A stretch of DNA of 64,000 nt, taken from NCBI GenBank assembly GCA_966211955.1, contig CBIHOF010000003.1, positions 62,001 to 126,000 of the forward strand. Direction: 5' to 3'. Below are positions 43,724-52,036 of the stretch, piece by piece (position 1 is the stretch's first letter; each line of letters begins with the position of its first letter). The position numbers were made by a program, and so were the translations under genes. The DNA is from Albitalea sp966211955 (GTDB lineage: Bacteria; Pseudomonadota; Gammaproteobacteria; Burkholderiales; Burkholderiaceae_C). The notes beneath the pieces were generated by a model, which was not told where the DNA came from, searched no databases, and was given only the letters and a program-made list of their open reading frames with translations.

Positions 43724-44172
43724 TTGGGCGGCTCCTTGAGCACCAGCACCACGTGCAGGTTCTTGTCCGCCGGCTCTGCGCTGAGGTAGCCGATGGCGCC
43801 TGCCGTGCGTCGCACCTGCTCCTGCATCGCGGGCTCGCTTGAGAGCTGCCGCGGCGGCATGGTCTGGCCCGAGAACATCAGGCGCGACCAGTAGCTGTTG
43901 ACTTGTGCCGCCGTCATGCCGGTGAGCGCGGTGTAGAACGCGGCGCGCGTGGCACTGTCACGAGGCAGGTCCAGCGCCTGCGCGAACTCGCCACCGACAA
44001 ATGCGCGTGTGCGCCCCATGAAGATGTCCACGACTTCCTTCTGGCTGAGCACCTTCACCGGGTTGGCGGCGTTGACGACCACGTAGAGGTCGGCCTTCGC
44101 GCTCGCGGCGAAGGCCATTGCCACGAGCGCGATCGCCATGATGCGCAGAAGTTGAAGGAGCGACGAATCCAT
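43720..44172 (-). CDS. Small phosphate-binding-like periplasmic protein
   Basis: 150 residues with a signal peptide (RIMAIALVAMAFAASAKA). The mature part is a short PstS-like fold: YVVVNAANPVKVLSQKEVVDIFMGRTRAF, then LPRDSATRAAFYTALTGMTAAQVNSYWSRL and GAIGYLSAEPA. Much shorter than true PstS, it resembles the small PBP-like partners found beside cyclases. It sits 3 bp after the outer-membrane barrel gene and overlaps the cyclase by 4 bp, so the three products are made together. Likely a ligand-bound regulator of the CHASE8 sensor. Ligand unknown. Confidence 0.75.
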   Translation of the reverse strand: MDSSLLQLLRIMAIALVAMAFAASAKADLYVVVNAANPVKVLSQKEVVDIFMGRTRAFVGGEFAQALDLPRDSATRAAFYTALTGMTAAQVNSYWSRLMFSGQTMPPRQLSSEPAMQEQVRRTAGAIGYLSAEPADKNLHVVLVLKEPPK

Positions 44173-44175
44173 CGC

Positions 44176-45492
44176 TCAGAACACCACGTCCAGCACGGCC
44201 GAGTAGACGTTCACCTTGCGTGCTTCGGCGGATGCGCCATACCACAGGCCGCTGCCGTTGGACCGCACACGGATGGCATCCCACTGCAGCTTCAAGGCAG
44301 TGCTCGCGCCCAGGTCCACGCGCGTTCCGAAGGTGACGGTTTGCTGATCCTGTCGCGAGAGATTGTTCTGCGCCGCGGCCTGGGCGCCGAGCTGTTGAAC
44401 AAGTGCGGCGACGGCTGGCCCGACGACCGGCGTGAGCGACTCTGCCCAGGCCGGCACCGGCATGGCCGCGTCGGTCGGGCGCACGGCGCCAAGCATCGTG
44501 TACAGCGTGGCGTTGCGCAGCCGGTAGGCCACGCTCGCATAGCCGCAGCTCGCACGGCTGGCGCTGAAGTTGCCGCTGATCTTTGCGGCCTCTGCCTGCA
44601 GCTGCCACGCGCCCAGGTCCCACGATGCGCCGAGTGCGCCATAGCGCGTGACAAAGTCCCTGCCAGGCACCGAGGCGATCAACGCCGACGCCTCCGCGGC
44701 CACCGATGGCACCGGCAGTCGGGTGACAGCGAGCAAGGCGTTGCGGAAGCTTTCCAGCGGGCCGGTGTCGGACGGCTGGCTCACGGCCCGTGCCAGGCTC
44801 ACCTTGAACGTGAGGCCCTGCTCTTCGCGCGACAAGGTGAAGCCCGCCATGCGCTTGCCGTCCACCGGCGTGTCACCGTCCGCGCCGGCCAGCGTCAGCC
44901 GTGAACGGCCGGCGAAGGCCTTCGCCCGCCAGTGCGCGTCGCCCTGCTCCCAGGCGCGGATCACATCCACGCCGTCGATGGCCGAGATGGGTCTCCAGCC
45001 GTAGAACTCCACGCTGGGCCGTACCCACGGGAAGGCGAAGCCGACGTTGCGATAGTCGGCCAGCAGGAAGAGGTCGGGGCTGGTGCGGCCGATGTGCACC
45101 GTCCACTGCGGGTTGGGCGTGTACGAAGCGAAGGCCCAGGCCAGGCTCTCCGAGGCAGGTGCAGCCGCAGCGCGGCGCTTCAGGAGGATCTGCCCCACCA
45201 GCTCCCACTGCTGCGATGCGCGCCAGTCGGCCTGAAGACCGATGCGCGTGTCGATGTCGGCCGCCGATGATTGGCCGCTGCTCGCGGGTTGGATGATCTC
45301 CCGACGAAAGCGCCATGGGTCGGCGCCATGGACCGAACTCACGCCGAGCGTGCCGTAGCCGCTCACACGGAGGCCGTCATCCGACAGGCCTGCAATGTCG
45401 GCATTCGCTGCGAGGGGCGCCATCAGCGTCACGGCCATGCACAAGACCGGTGTGCGCCTCGTTCCCAGGTACTGCATCGGAAAGATCGGCAT
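44176..45492 (-). CDS. Outer-membrane beta-barrel protein
   Basis: 438 residues from ATG 45492, with a signal peptide ending near PLAANA (ATG 45477 is also possible). After a short periplasmic start come alternating strands rich in aromatic ends (for example LRVSGYGTLGVSSVHG, TRIGLQADWRASQQWELVGQILL, PQWTVHIGRTSPDLFLLADYRNVGF) and a final strand ending in Phe (VNVYSAVLDVVF), the usual barrel-insertion signal. Porin-like. It leads the unit with the phosphate-binding-like protein and the cyclase, suggesting an outer-membrane sensor or channel linked to c-di-GMP. Specificity unknown. Confidence 0.75.
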   Translation of the reverse strand: MPIFPMQYLGTRRTPVLCMAVTLMAPLAANADIAGLSDDGLRVSGYGTLGVSSVHGADPWRFRREIIQPASSGQSSAADIDTRIGLQADWRASQQWELVGQILLKRRAAAAPASESLAWAFASYTPNPQWTVHIGRTSPDLFLLADYRNVGFAFPWVRPSVEFYGWRPISAIDGVDVIRAWEQGDAHWRAKAFAGRSRLTLAGADGDTPVDGKRMAGFTLSREEQGLTFKVSLARAVSQPSDTGPLESFRNALLAVTRLPVPSVAAEASALIASVPGRDFVTRYGALGASWDLGAWQLQAEAAKISGNFSASRASCGYASVAYRLRNATLYTMLGAVRPTDAAMPVPAWAESLTPVVGPAVAALVQQLGAQAAAQNNLSRQDQQTVTFGTRVDLGASTALKLQWDAIRVRSNGSGLWYGASAEARKVNVYSAVLDVVF

Positions 45493-45641
45493 AGCCCACG
45501 ATTGTCGGCGGCGCCGCCCGGCTTCGAAGCCGCGACGAAGGCGATGTTTGTGATGCATTTGCGTGGCGAGTCGACTTGATGCAGTCACGGCCGCGAGCAT
45601 CCATATGAAATCCTTACTCGCTCGCTGATACGCTTGCCGCC
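45493..45641. promoter_or_regulatory. Divergent promoter region (barrel gene / KdpD-like kinase gene)
   Basis: 149 bp between two divergent start codons. It must carry promoters for both units. I see no clear operator repeat, only GC-rich short dyads such as GGCGGCGCCGCC. Confidence 0.35.
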
Positions 45642-47141
45642 ATGAACGATGTCGCGCAGACGCTGCACGAGTCCATTTCGCCCTGGAAGCGCTGGGGCGC
45701 GGTCGTCGCGCTCGTGGCACTGGCGAGCCTCGCCGCGAGGCTGCTGGACAATGAGGTTTCGCAGACCAGCCAGGCGATGCTCTATCTGGCGGCCGTGGTC
45801 GTCGCGTCATACACGCTGGATCGCCTGGCCGCCATCGTCTGCGCCGTGGCATCCGTCACGGCCTTCAACTTCTTCTTCGTGCCGCCGCGCTACACGCTCG
45901 CGGTGGAGCACCACGAGCACCTCATCGCCCTCGTGACCATGCTGGGCGTGTCGCTCGCGGTGAGCCAGCTTGCCGCGGCACTGCGCGAGGAGTCGCGTGC
46001 GGCGCGGCGATCGGAGCGGCGGGCACAGCAACTTCAGCGGCTGGCGAAGGACCTGACCGAAGCGAGCACCGAAGCGCAGGTGCGCGAGCTGGGCTTGCGC
46101 GAGCTGCAGCGCGCCTTCGAAGGCCCGGTGAGCATTGCGCTCGACGACGAGTTGCGCGACAGCACCGAACGCACGCCGCGACTGGACGGGTTGCGCTGCG
46201 CCATGAAGGAGGCTGCCCTGCTCGGCCCCGGCACCTCGCGCTGGCCGGGGCTGGACGCGTGGTATGTACCGCTGGGCGACAAGGGCCACGTCTTCGGGGC
46301 TGCGGGCGTGCAGCCCGCACGAGGCAGCGACGTGCCCGCGCGCGAGCATGCACAGGCTTTGTGCAGCCTGATGGCGCAAGCGCTGTGGCGCATCCGGCTT
46401 GCCGCGCAGATGCAGCAGGCGCAGGACGAAGTGCAGCGGCACGAGACGCAGCGCACGCTGCTGGCTGCCGTGTCGCACGACCTTCGCACGCCGCTTGCCG
46501 CCATCGTCGGCGCGGTGTCCTCGTTGCAGTCGCAGCGCGACCGGCTGGCCGATGCGGAGAAGACGCGGCTGCTGGCGAGCATCGAGAACGAAGCCGACTA
46601 CCTCGCGTCCGTCACCGAGAACACGCTGCAGCTCGTGCGGCTGTCGGGCCATTCGCTGCAGCTGCAGCGCGGCTGGGAGTCGATGGAGGAGATCATCGGC
46701 GCGGTGCTCGCCCGCGTGCGCCAGCGCGACCCGACGAGGCGAATCAAGTCACGCGTTGCGCGCGACCTGCCGCTGGTGAAAGTGGACCCGGTGCTCATCG
46801 CGCAGCTGCTCACCAACCTGCTCGACAACGCGCTCAAGTACAGCGAGGACGCGGTGGACCTCAACGTGCAGCTGGACGAAGGCCACGTGATCACGACCGT
46901 GAAGGACCGCGGCCCTGGAATTCCGGCCGACGATCACGAACGCCTCTTCGAACCATTCATCCGCGGGCGGCATGAACGCGAGAGCGGCCACCGCGGCGCG
47001 GGCCTGGGCCTGGCCGTGTGCCGCGCCATCGCCCTGGCACATGGCGGAACGCTCGGCGTGCGCCGGCGCAGCGGTGGGGGCAGCAGCTTCTGCCTCGCGC
47101 TGCCGGTCGAGGCGGATCAACCGGCGGGGGCGAAGGCATGA
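45642..47141 (+). CDS. Short KdpD-like sensor histidine kinase (DUF4118)
   Basis: 499 residues. N-terminal DUF4118 membrane part with four predicted helices (about 18-110), including AFNFFFVPPRYTLAVEHHEH, which is typical of KdpD. It lacks the long cytosolic KdpD/Usp sensor region of E. coli KdpD (about 890 residues). Then a GAF-like segment (130-250), HisKA with H279 in SHDLRTPLAAIVG, and HATPase with NLLDNALKYSED and GAGLGLAV. Phosphorylates the regulator encoded 58 bp downstream. Kup potassium transporter two genes further on suggests potassium control. Confidence 0.88.
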   Translation: MNDVAQTLHESISPWKRWGAVVALVALASLAARLLDNEVSQTSQAMLYLAAVVVASYTLDRLAAIVCAVASVTAFNFFFVPPRYTLAVEHHEHLIALVTMLGVSLAVSQLAAALREESRAARRSERRAQQLQRLAKDLTEASTEAQVRELGLRELQRAFEGPVSIALDDELRDSTERTPRLDGLRCAMKEAALLGPGTSRWPGLDAWYVPLGDKGHVFGAAGVQPARGSDVPAREHAQALCSLMAQALWRIRLAAQMQQAQDEVQRHETQRTLLAAVSHDLRTPLAAIVGAVSSLQSQRDRLADAEKTRLLASIENEADYLASVTENTLQLVRLSGHSLQLQRGWESMEEIIGAVLARVRQRDPTRRIKSRVARDLPLVKVDPVLIAQLLTNLLDNALKYSEDAVDLNVQLDEGHVITTVKDRGPGIPADDHERLFEPFIRGRHERESGHRGAGLGLAVCRAIALAHGGTLGVRRRSGGGSSFCLALPVEADQPAGAKA

Positions 47142-47199
47142 GCGCTCATGGCCGCTCCAAGGCGCTCATTCCGGAGCGCACAGCGCGGAGGGTTTCCCA

Positions 47200-47886
47200 G
47201 TGAGCCTGAAGGCACTGGTGGTTGAAGACGACCGCGAGATCCGCACGCTGATGCAATCGTCGCTGGGTGTCGAAGGCTTCGAGGTGCAGACGGCCGTGAG
47301 CCTGAGCGAGGCCACGGCCTTGCTTCAGCATGACCCTCCGGATCTCGTCATCCTCGACCTCGGCCTTCCCGACGGCGACGGCGCGCTGCTCGTGCGCGAC
47401 ATCCGCCGCAAGAGCACCGTGCCCATCCTCGTCGTATCGGCCCGGCACCAGGAGGCGCAGAAGATCCAGGTGCTCGACGAAGGCGCGGACGACTATCTGA
47501 CCAAGCCCTTCAGCGTCGGCGAATTGCTTGCCCGCATTCGGGTGGCCCTGCGTCACCGGGGCACCGCGCTCGCCCCGGCGCTGACGGTGCACACGCTCGA
47601 CGGCCTGCACGTCGACCTCGAGACGCGCATCGTGCAGCGCGACGGCGAGACGCTGCACCTCACCCCCACCGAATTCAAGCTCCTCGCCCGCCTCGTGCGC
47701 AGCGCCGGCCGCGTGGTCACCCACCGCCAGCTGCTGGCCGACGTCTGGGGCCCGGAGTTCACCGAGCACACACACTACCTGCGCCTGTACATGGGCCAGC
47801 TGCGGGCGAAGATCGAGGCAGACCCGGCCGAGCCGCGGCATTTGCTCACGGAGACGGGCGTGGGGTATCGGTTGGCCGTGGAGTGA
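47200..47886 (+). CDS. KdpE/OmpR-type response regulator
   Basis: 228 residues from GTG 47200 with GGAGGG six bases upstream. Receiver with DD pair (10-11), phospho-Asp D53 (ILDLGLPDGDG) and K102 in LTKPF; then a winged helix with LHLTPTEFKLLARLVRSAGRVVTHRQLL. Partner of the DUF4118 kinase. Targets are probably nearby, such as kup, but no site was identified. Confidence 0.9.
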   Translation: MSLKALVVEDDREIRTLMQSSLGVEGFEVQTAVSLSEATALLQHDPPDLVILDLGLPDGDGALLVRDIRRKSTVPILVVSARHQEAQKIQVLDEGADDYLTKPFSVGELLARIRVALRHRGTALAPALTVHTLDGLHVDLETRIVQRDGETLHLTPTEFKLLARLVRSAGRVVTHRQLLADVWGPEFTEHTHYLRLYMGQLRAKIEADPAEPRHLLTETGVGYRLAVE

Positions 47887-47945
47887 GCGCATCGACTGCG
47901 GCTACGATTCGCGCTGAACTTTCAGCTCGGGACAGGGAGACAAAA

Positions 47946-49949
47946 ATGAAAGCCACTTTCAACTGGCTATGGGCTCGCGCGCGGACGATCACGTTCGTCC
48001 TCCTGGCCGTGCAAGGCAGCATGGCTGCAGCCGCACCGCTGACCGCGGACGACTACGCCCGACGGCCCGACATCGATTCCGTGGTGCCATCACCTTCTGG
48101 CAAACGCCTGGCGCTCCTGCTATTCGGCCCGTCCGGTCAGCGGCGGCTGGGCATCATGGACCTGGATCCCATCGGGCAGCCGCGTGTCGTCGCCGAGTAC
48201 GGCGATGCCGACGTGACCCGGGTTCACTGGGTGAGCGACGACCGGCTCGTGTATGAGGCATTCCAGCAAGGTCCCGAGATCCGCGAAGGTGGCGCCGGCA
48301 CGTTCGCCGTGAATCATGACGGGACAGCGCCGCGGCAGTTGATCAGCTGGAGGTATTCGGGCACTGAAATACCGGGCTCCCGGATCGCATTGCGCATCCT
48401 GCCCTACGGCTGGTTCTTCCACTCGGCCACGGATGATGGCAGCAACGACATCTTCATCTACAAGAACGTGTCGGACGTGCGGGGGGAGCCGCTGCAGATC
48501 CAGCTGGCGCGCCTGAACACGATGACCGGGATCGTCCAACCCTTGAGCCATGGCATGCCCGAGGGAACGGCGACATGGCTGTTGGACATGAAGAACGAGC
48601 CGCGCGTGCTCACCACCTACAAGGACGGGCGCACCAAAGTCTTCTGGCGCGCAGCGCCCTCGACCCCGTGGGCGGAAGTCGCCGACTTCGATCCGCTCAC
48701 CGCCGGCTTCACGCCGAGCCTCGTGGACGGCGACGGCAAGATCCTCGTCTACACGCGCATGGAGGGCGACACCACGGGACTTTACAAGTTCGACCCCGTG
48801 GCCAAGCGCGTCGAGCCCGAGCCCGTCATCAAGGTGTCCGGCTTCGATCTCAGCTCGAACCTCGAGACCGACAGCCAGAGCGGCCACCTCGTGGGCGTGC
48901 ATCTGGCCGCCGACCGGCCGGTGAGCTACTGGTTCGATCCAACGCTGCAGAAGATTCAGCGCGGCATCGACACGGTACTCCCTGACCGGAGCAACACCCT
49001 CCTGTGCGGCAGGTGCGAATCGACCCGCTTCCTCGTCATCCGCTCGCAAAGTGATCGGTTGCCAGGCGAGTACCTTCTCTTTGATCGGCAAAAGTCCTCG
49101 CTGCAGGCGATCGGCTTGTCACGGCCGTGGATCACAGAGGCTTCGCAGGGGCGTCGCAGCTTTCATCGCATCACCACGCGCGACGGCATGCAGATGCCGG
49201 TCTACGTGACAAGCCCGGCCAATGCCGCGGCCGATGCGCCGTTGCCGACGGTGGTGCTGGTCCATGGCGGGCCGTTCTTGCGTGGCACGAACGTACTCTG
49301 GCACGCAGAGCCACAGTTCCTTGCTTCACAGGGTTACCGCGTGCTGGAACCGGAGTTTCGTGGCAGCTGGGGCTACGGAAGCAAGCTGTTCCGCGCGGGC
49401 TGGAAGCAATGGGGCCGCGCGATGCAGGATGACCTCGCCGACGCCGTGCAGTGGTCCGTGAAGCAGAAGCTGACGGATGCTGGCAAGGTTTGCATCGTCG
49501 GCGGCAGCTATGGCGGCTATGCGGCGCTGATGGCCCCCATCGCCACGCCGGGAGTCTTCCGTTGCGCCGCGAGCTTCGCGGCCGTGACCGACATCGACCT
49601 CATGTACAACATTCTCTGGAGCGACACGACAGAGGCTGCGAAGCAGTACTCGATGCCGCAGATGATCGGAGATCCCGTCAAGGATGCCGATCTCCTGTCC
49701 TCCGTCTCGCCGCTCAAGCGTGTTGCCGAGATCAAGATTCCATTGCTGGTCGCACACGGTGGCTCTGATCGCCGAGTGCCCATCGATCACTCGCGCAAGT
49801 TCGTGGCAGCCGCCAAACGCGCCGGCGTGTCGGTGCAGGAGGTGACGTACCTGGAGGAGGGGCACGGCTTCTACAACCCGACCAACCAGGCCGACTACTA
49901 CCGGCAACTCGAGAACTTTCTCGCAAAGTCGCTCAAGGACCCCCAGTAG
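47946..49949 (+). CDS. Secreted S9 family peptidase (prolyl oligopeptidase/DPP-like)
   Basis: 667 residues from ATG 47946, with a signal peptide (TITFVLLAVQGSMAAAAP). N-terminal propeller (about 40-400) and C-terminal alpha/beta-hydrolase with catalytic triad S521 (GGSYGGYAALM), D608 (GGSDRRVP) and H640 (EEGHGFYN). Cleaves peptides, typically after Pro or Ala, in the periplasm. The gene follows the response regulator by 59 bp. Role in the potassium neighbourhood is unclear. Confidence 0.9.
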   Translation: MKATFNWLWARARTITFVLLAVQGSMAAAAPLTADDYARRPDIDSVVPSPSGKRLALLLFGPSGQRRLGIMDLDPIGQPRVVAEYGDADVTRVHWVSDDRLVYEAFQQGPEIREGGAGTFAVNHDGTAPRQLISWRYSGTEIPGSRIALRILPYGWFFHSATDDGSNDIFIYKNVSDVRGEPLQIQLARLNTMTGIVQPLSHGMPEGTATWLLDMKNEPRVLTTYKDGRTKVFWRAAPSTPWAEVADFDPLTAGFTPSLVDGDGKILVYTRMEGDTTGLYKFDPVAKRVEPEPVIKVSGFDLSSNLETDSQSGHLVGVHLAADRPVSYWFDPTLQKIQRGIDTVLPDRSNTLLCGRCESTRFLVIRSQSDRLPGEYLLFDRQKSSLQAIGLSRPWITEASQGRRSFHRITTRDGMQMPVYVTSPANAAADAPLPTVVLVHGGPFLRGTNVLWHAEPQFLASQGYRVLEPEFRGSWGYGSKLFRAGWKQWGRAMQDDLADAVQWSVKQKLTDAGKVCIVGGSYGGYAALMAPIATPGVFRCAASFAAVTDIDLMYNILWSDTTEAAKQYSMPQMIGDPVKDADLLSSVSPLKRVAEIKIPLLVAHGGSDRRVPIDHSRKFVAAAKRAGVSVQEVTYLEEGHGFYNPTNQADYYRQLENFLAKSLKDPQ

Positions 49950-50062
49950 TTCGGTGCAGGAGGCTCTGGCGGGCCCGCCCCAAGCGAATACTTATGCATT
50001 CCTGATGTCTGCGCGCTGATAAACACGCACCGGACGCACAAGCGCCGCATCAAGACAATCGA

Positions 50063-51952
50063 ATGAACCAGCAACATCAACGGGAGAGCCTGGCGGCATT
50101 GACGCTCGGCGCCGTGGGGGTCGTGTACGGCGACATCGGGACGAGCCCGCTCTACACCATCAAGGAAATCTTCTCGACCGACACCGGCGTGCCTTTGGAC
50201 GCCACGCACATCGTGGGCGCCGTGTCGGTCATCTTCTGGGGGTTGATGATGGTCGTCACCCTCAAGTACGTGATGCTCATCCTGCGTGCCGACAACCGCG
50301 GCGAAGGCGGGATCATGGCGCTCACCGCCCTCGCCGCGCAGGCCGCTGGTGGCAGCGTCAAGCGTCGCACGGCCTTGCTGCTCACCGGCGTGCTGGGCGC
50401 CGCGCTCTTCTACGGCGACAGCGTGATCACGCCGGCCATCTCGGTGCTCGGCGCCGTCGAGGGCCTGGAAGTCGTCACGCCGGCACTCAAGTCCTTCGTT
50501 CTGCCCATCTCCGTGGGTGTGCTGCTCGGCCTCTTCGTCGTGCAGCGCCACGGCACGGGCACGGTGGGCAAGCTCTTCGGGCCGGTCATCGTGATCTGGT
50601 TCGGCGTGCTCGCATTCACTGGCATCGTGGAGATCGCCAAGCAGCCGTCCATCCTGCAGGCGCTGGACCCGCTGCGCGCCATCGCCTTCCTGCGCGAGCA
50701 GGGCTGGCACGTCTTCGTCGCCGTGGGCGCCATCGTGCTCGCATTCACCGGCGCCGAGGCGCTGTATGCGGACATGGGCCACTTCGGCAAGAAGCCGATC
50801 CGCCTTGCATGGCTGGGTCTCGTGCTGCCGGCATTGGCACTGAACTACATGGGCCAGGGTGCGCTGCTGATTCGTGAACCTGCCGCGCTCGAGAACCCGT
50901 TCTTCCGCCTCTTCCCGCAATCGTGGCTCATCCCCGCCGTCGTGCTCGCCACGCTGGCCGCGGTGATCGCATCGCAGGCCGTCATCTCCGGCGCCTACTC
51001 CATGACGCGCCAGGCCATGCAGCTGGGCTTCCTGCCGCGCATGCAGGTGCTGCACACCTCGGTGAAGGAATCGGGCCAGATCTACCTGCCCGAGGTCAAC
51101 TGGGTGCTGCTCGTCGCCGTGGTGCTGGCCACCGTGGCTTTCGGCAGCTCGGCTGCCCTGGCGGGTGCCTACGGCATCGCGGTGACGGTGACGATGTTCA
51201 TCACCACCTTGCTCACCTTTTTCGTGGTGCGCCATGGTTGGGGCTTCCCGATGTGGGTGTCGCTGGCCGCCACCGGCGTCTTCCTGCTGCTCGATGCGCT
51301 GCTCGTGGCATCGTGCTCGCTCAAGTTCGTGCAGGGCGGCTGGTTCCCGCTCGTCATCGGCGGGTTGATGTTCACCGTGATGGCGACGTGGAAGCGCGGG
51401 CGCGACCTGCTGATGGACAGCATCCGCAGCGACGACCCGGAGTTGATGCCCTTCATCACTTCGCTGGTGGAAGACCAGGACATCCCGCGCACCAGCCGCA
51501 CGGCGGTGTACGCCGTGGCCAACCCAGGCACCGTGCCGCAGGCGCTGATGCACAACCTCAAGCACAACCAGGTGCTGCATGAACGCAACGTGATCCTCAC
51601 TGTCGTGTTCCATGAAGTGCCATGGGTGCCCTTCGCCGACCGCGTGGAGGTGACACCTCTGGTGCGCGGCTTCTGGCAGGTGCGCGTGAACTACGGCTTC
51701 AAGAACACGCCGGACATCCCGAACGCGCTGGAGCTGTGCCGCTCGCATGGGCTGGACATCAACCTGTTCGAGACCTCGTACTTCCTCAGCCGCGAAACCG
51801 TGGTGCCCATCAAGGGCGCTGGCGGCGCGGGCATGGCGCACTGGCGGGACAAGCTCTTCGCCGCCATGTCGCGCAACGCGGGCAGCGTGGCGAGCTTCTT
51901 CCGCCTGCCCAACAACTGCGTGATCGAGCTCGGCACGCGGGTACAGATCTGA
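50063..51952 (+). CDS. kup: Low-affinity potassium transporter Kup
   Basis: 629 residues, full-length KUP/HAK/KT. Starts with LAALTLGAVGVVYGDIGTSPLYT, the family signature, with twelve membrane helices to about 460 and a cytosolic C-terminal domain ending in the FFRLPNNCVIELGTRVQI motif. Imports K+ with H+. Close to a KdpD-like kinase and KdpE-like regulator (45642-47886), forming a potassium-homeostasis neighbourhood. ATG 50063. Confidence 0.95.
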   Translation: MNQQHQRESLAALTLGAVGVVYGDIGTSPLYTIKEIFSTDTGVPLDATHIVGAVSVIFWGLMMVVTLKYVMLILRADNRGEGGIMALTALAAQAAGGSVKRRTALLLTGVLGAALFYGDSVITPAISVLGAVEGLEVVTPALKSFVLPISVGVLLGLFVVQRHGTGTVGKLFGPVIVIWFGVLAFTGIVEIAKQPSILQALDPLRAIAFLREQGWHVFVAVGAIVLAFTGAEALYADMGHFGKKPIRLAWLGLVLPALALNYMGQGALLIREPAALENPFFRLFPQSWLIPAVVLATLAAVIASQAVISGAYSMTRQAMQLGFLPRMQVLHTSVKESGQIYLPEVNWVLLVAVVLATVAFGSSAALAGAYGIAVTVTMFITTLLTFFVVRHGWGFPMWVSLAATGVFLLLDALLVASCSLKFVQGGWFPLVIGGLMFTVMATWKRGRDLLMDSIRSDDPELMPFITSLVEDQDIPRTSRTAVYAVANPGTVPQALMHNLKHNQVLHERNVILTVVFHEVPWVPFADRVEVTPLVRGFWQVRVNYGFKNTPDIPNALELCRSHGLDINLFETSYFLSRETVVPIKGAGGAGMAHWRDKLFAAMSRNAGSVASFFRLPNNCVIELGTRVQI

Positions 51953-52036
51953 TCCCAATGCTTTGAATTGCCGCCCGCGTGGGCGGCGGTACGCACGCGC
52001 GCGTCTCGCGCGAGAGTCAAGAAAGGCAAGGACCCC

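Noticed and set aside
51970..51987. GCCGCCC/GGGCGGC hairpin after kup as a terminator
   Set aside because: No T-run follows on the plus strand; a pause or mRNA-stabilising hairpin is as likely, so it is only mentioned.
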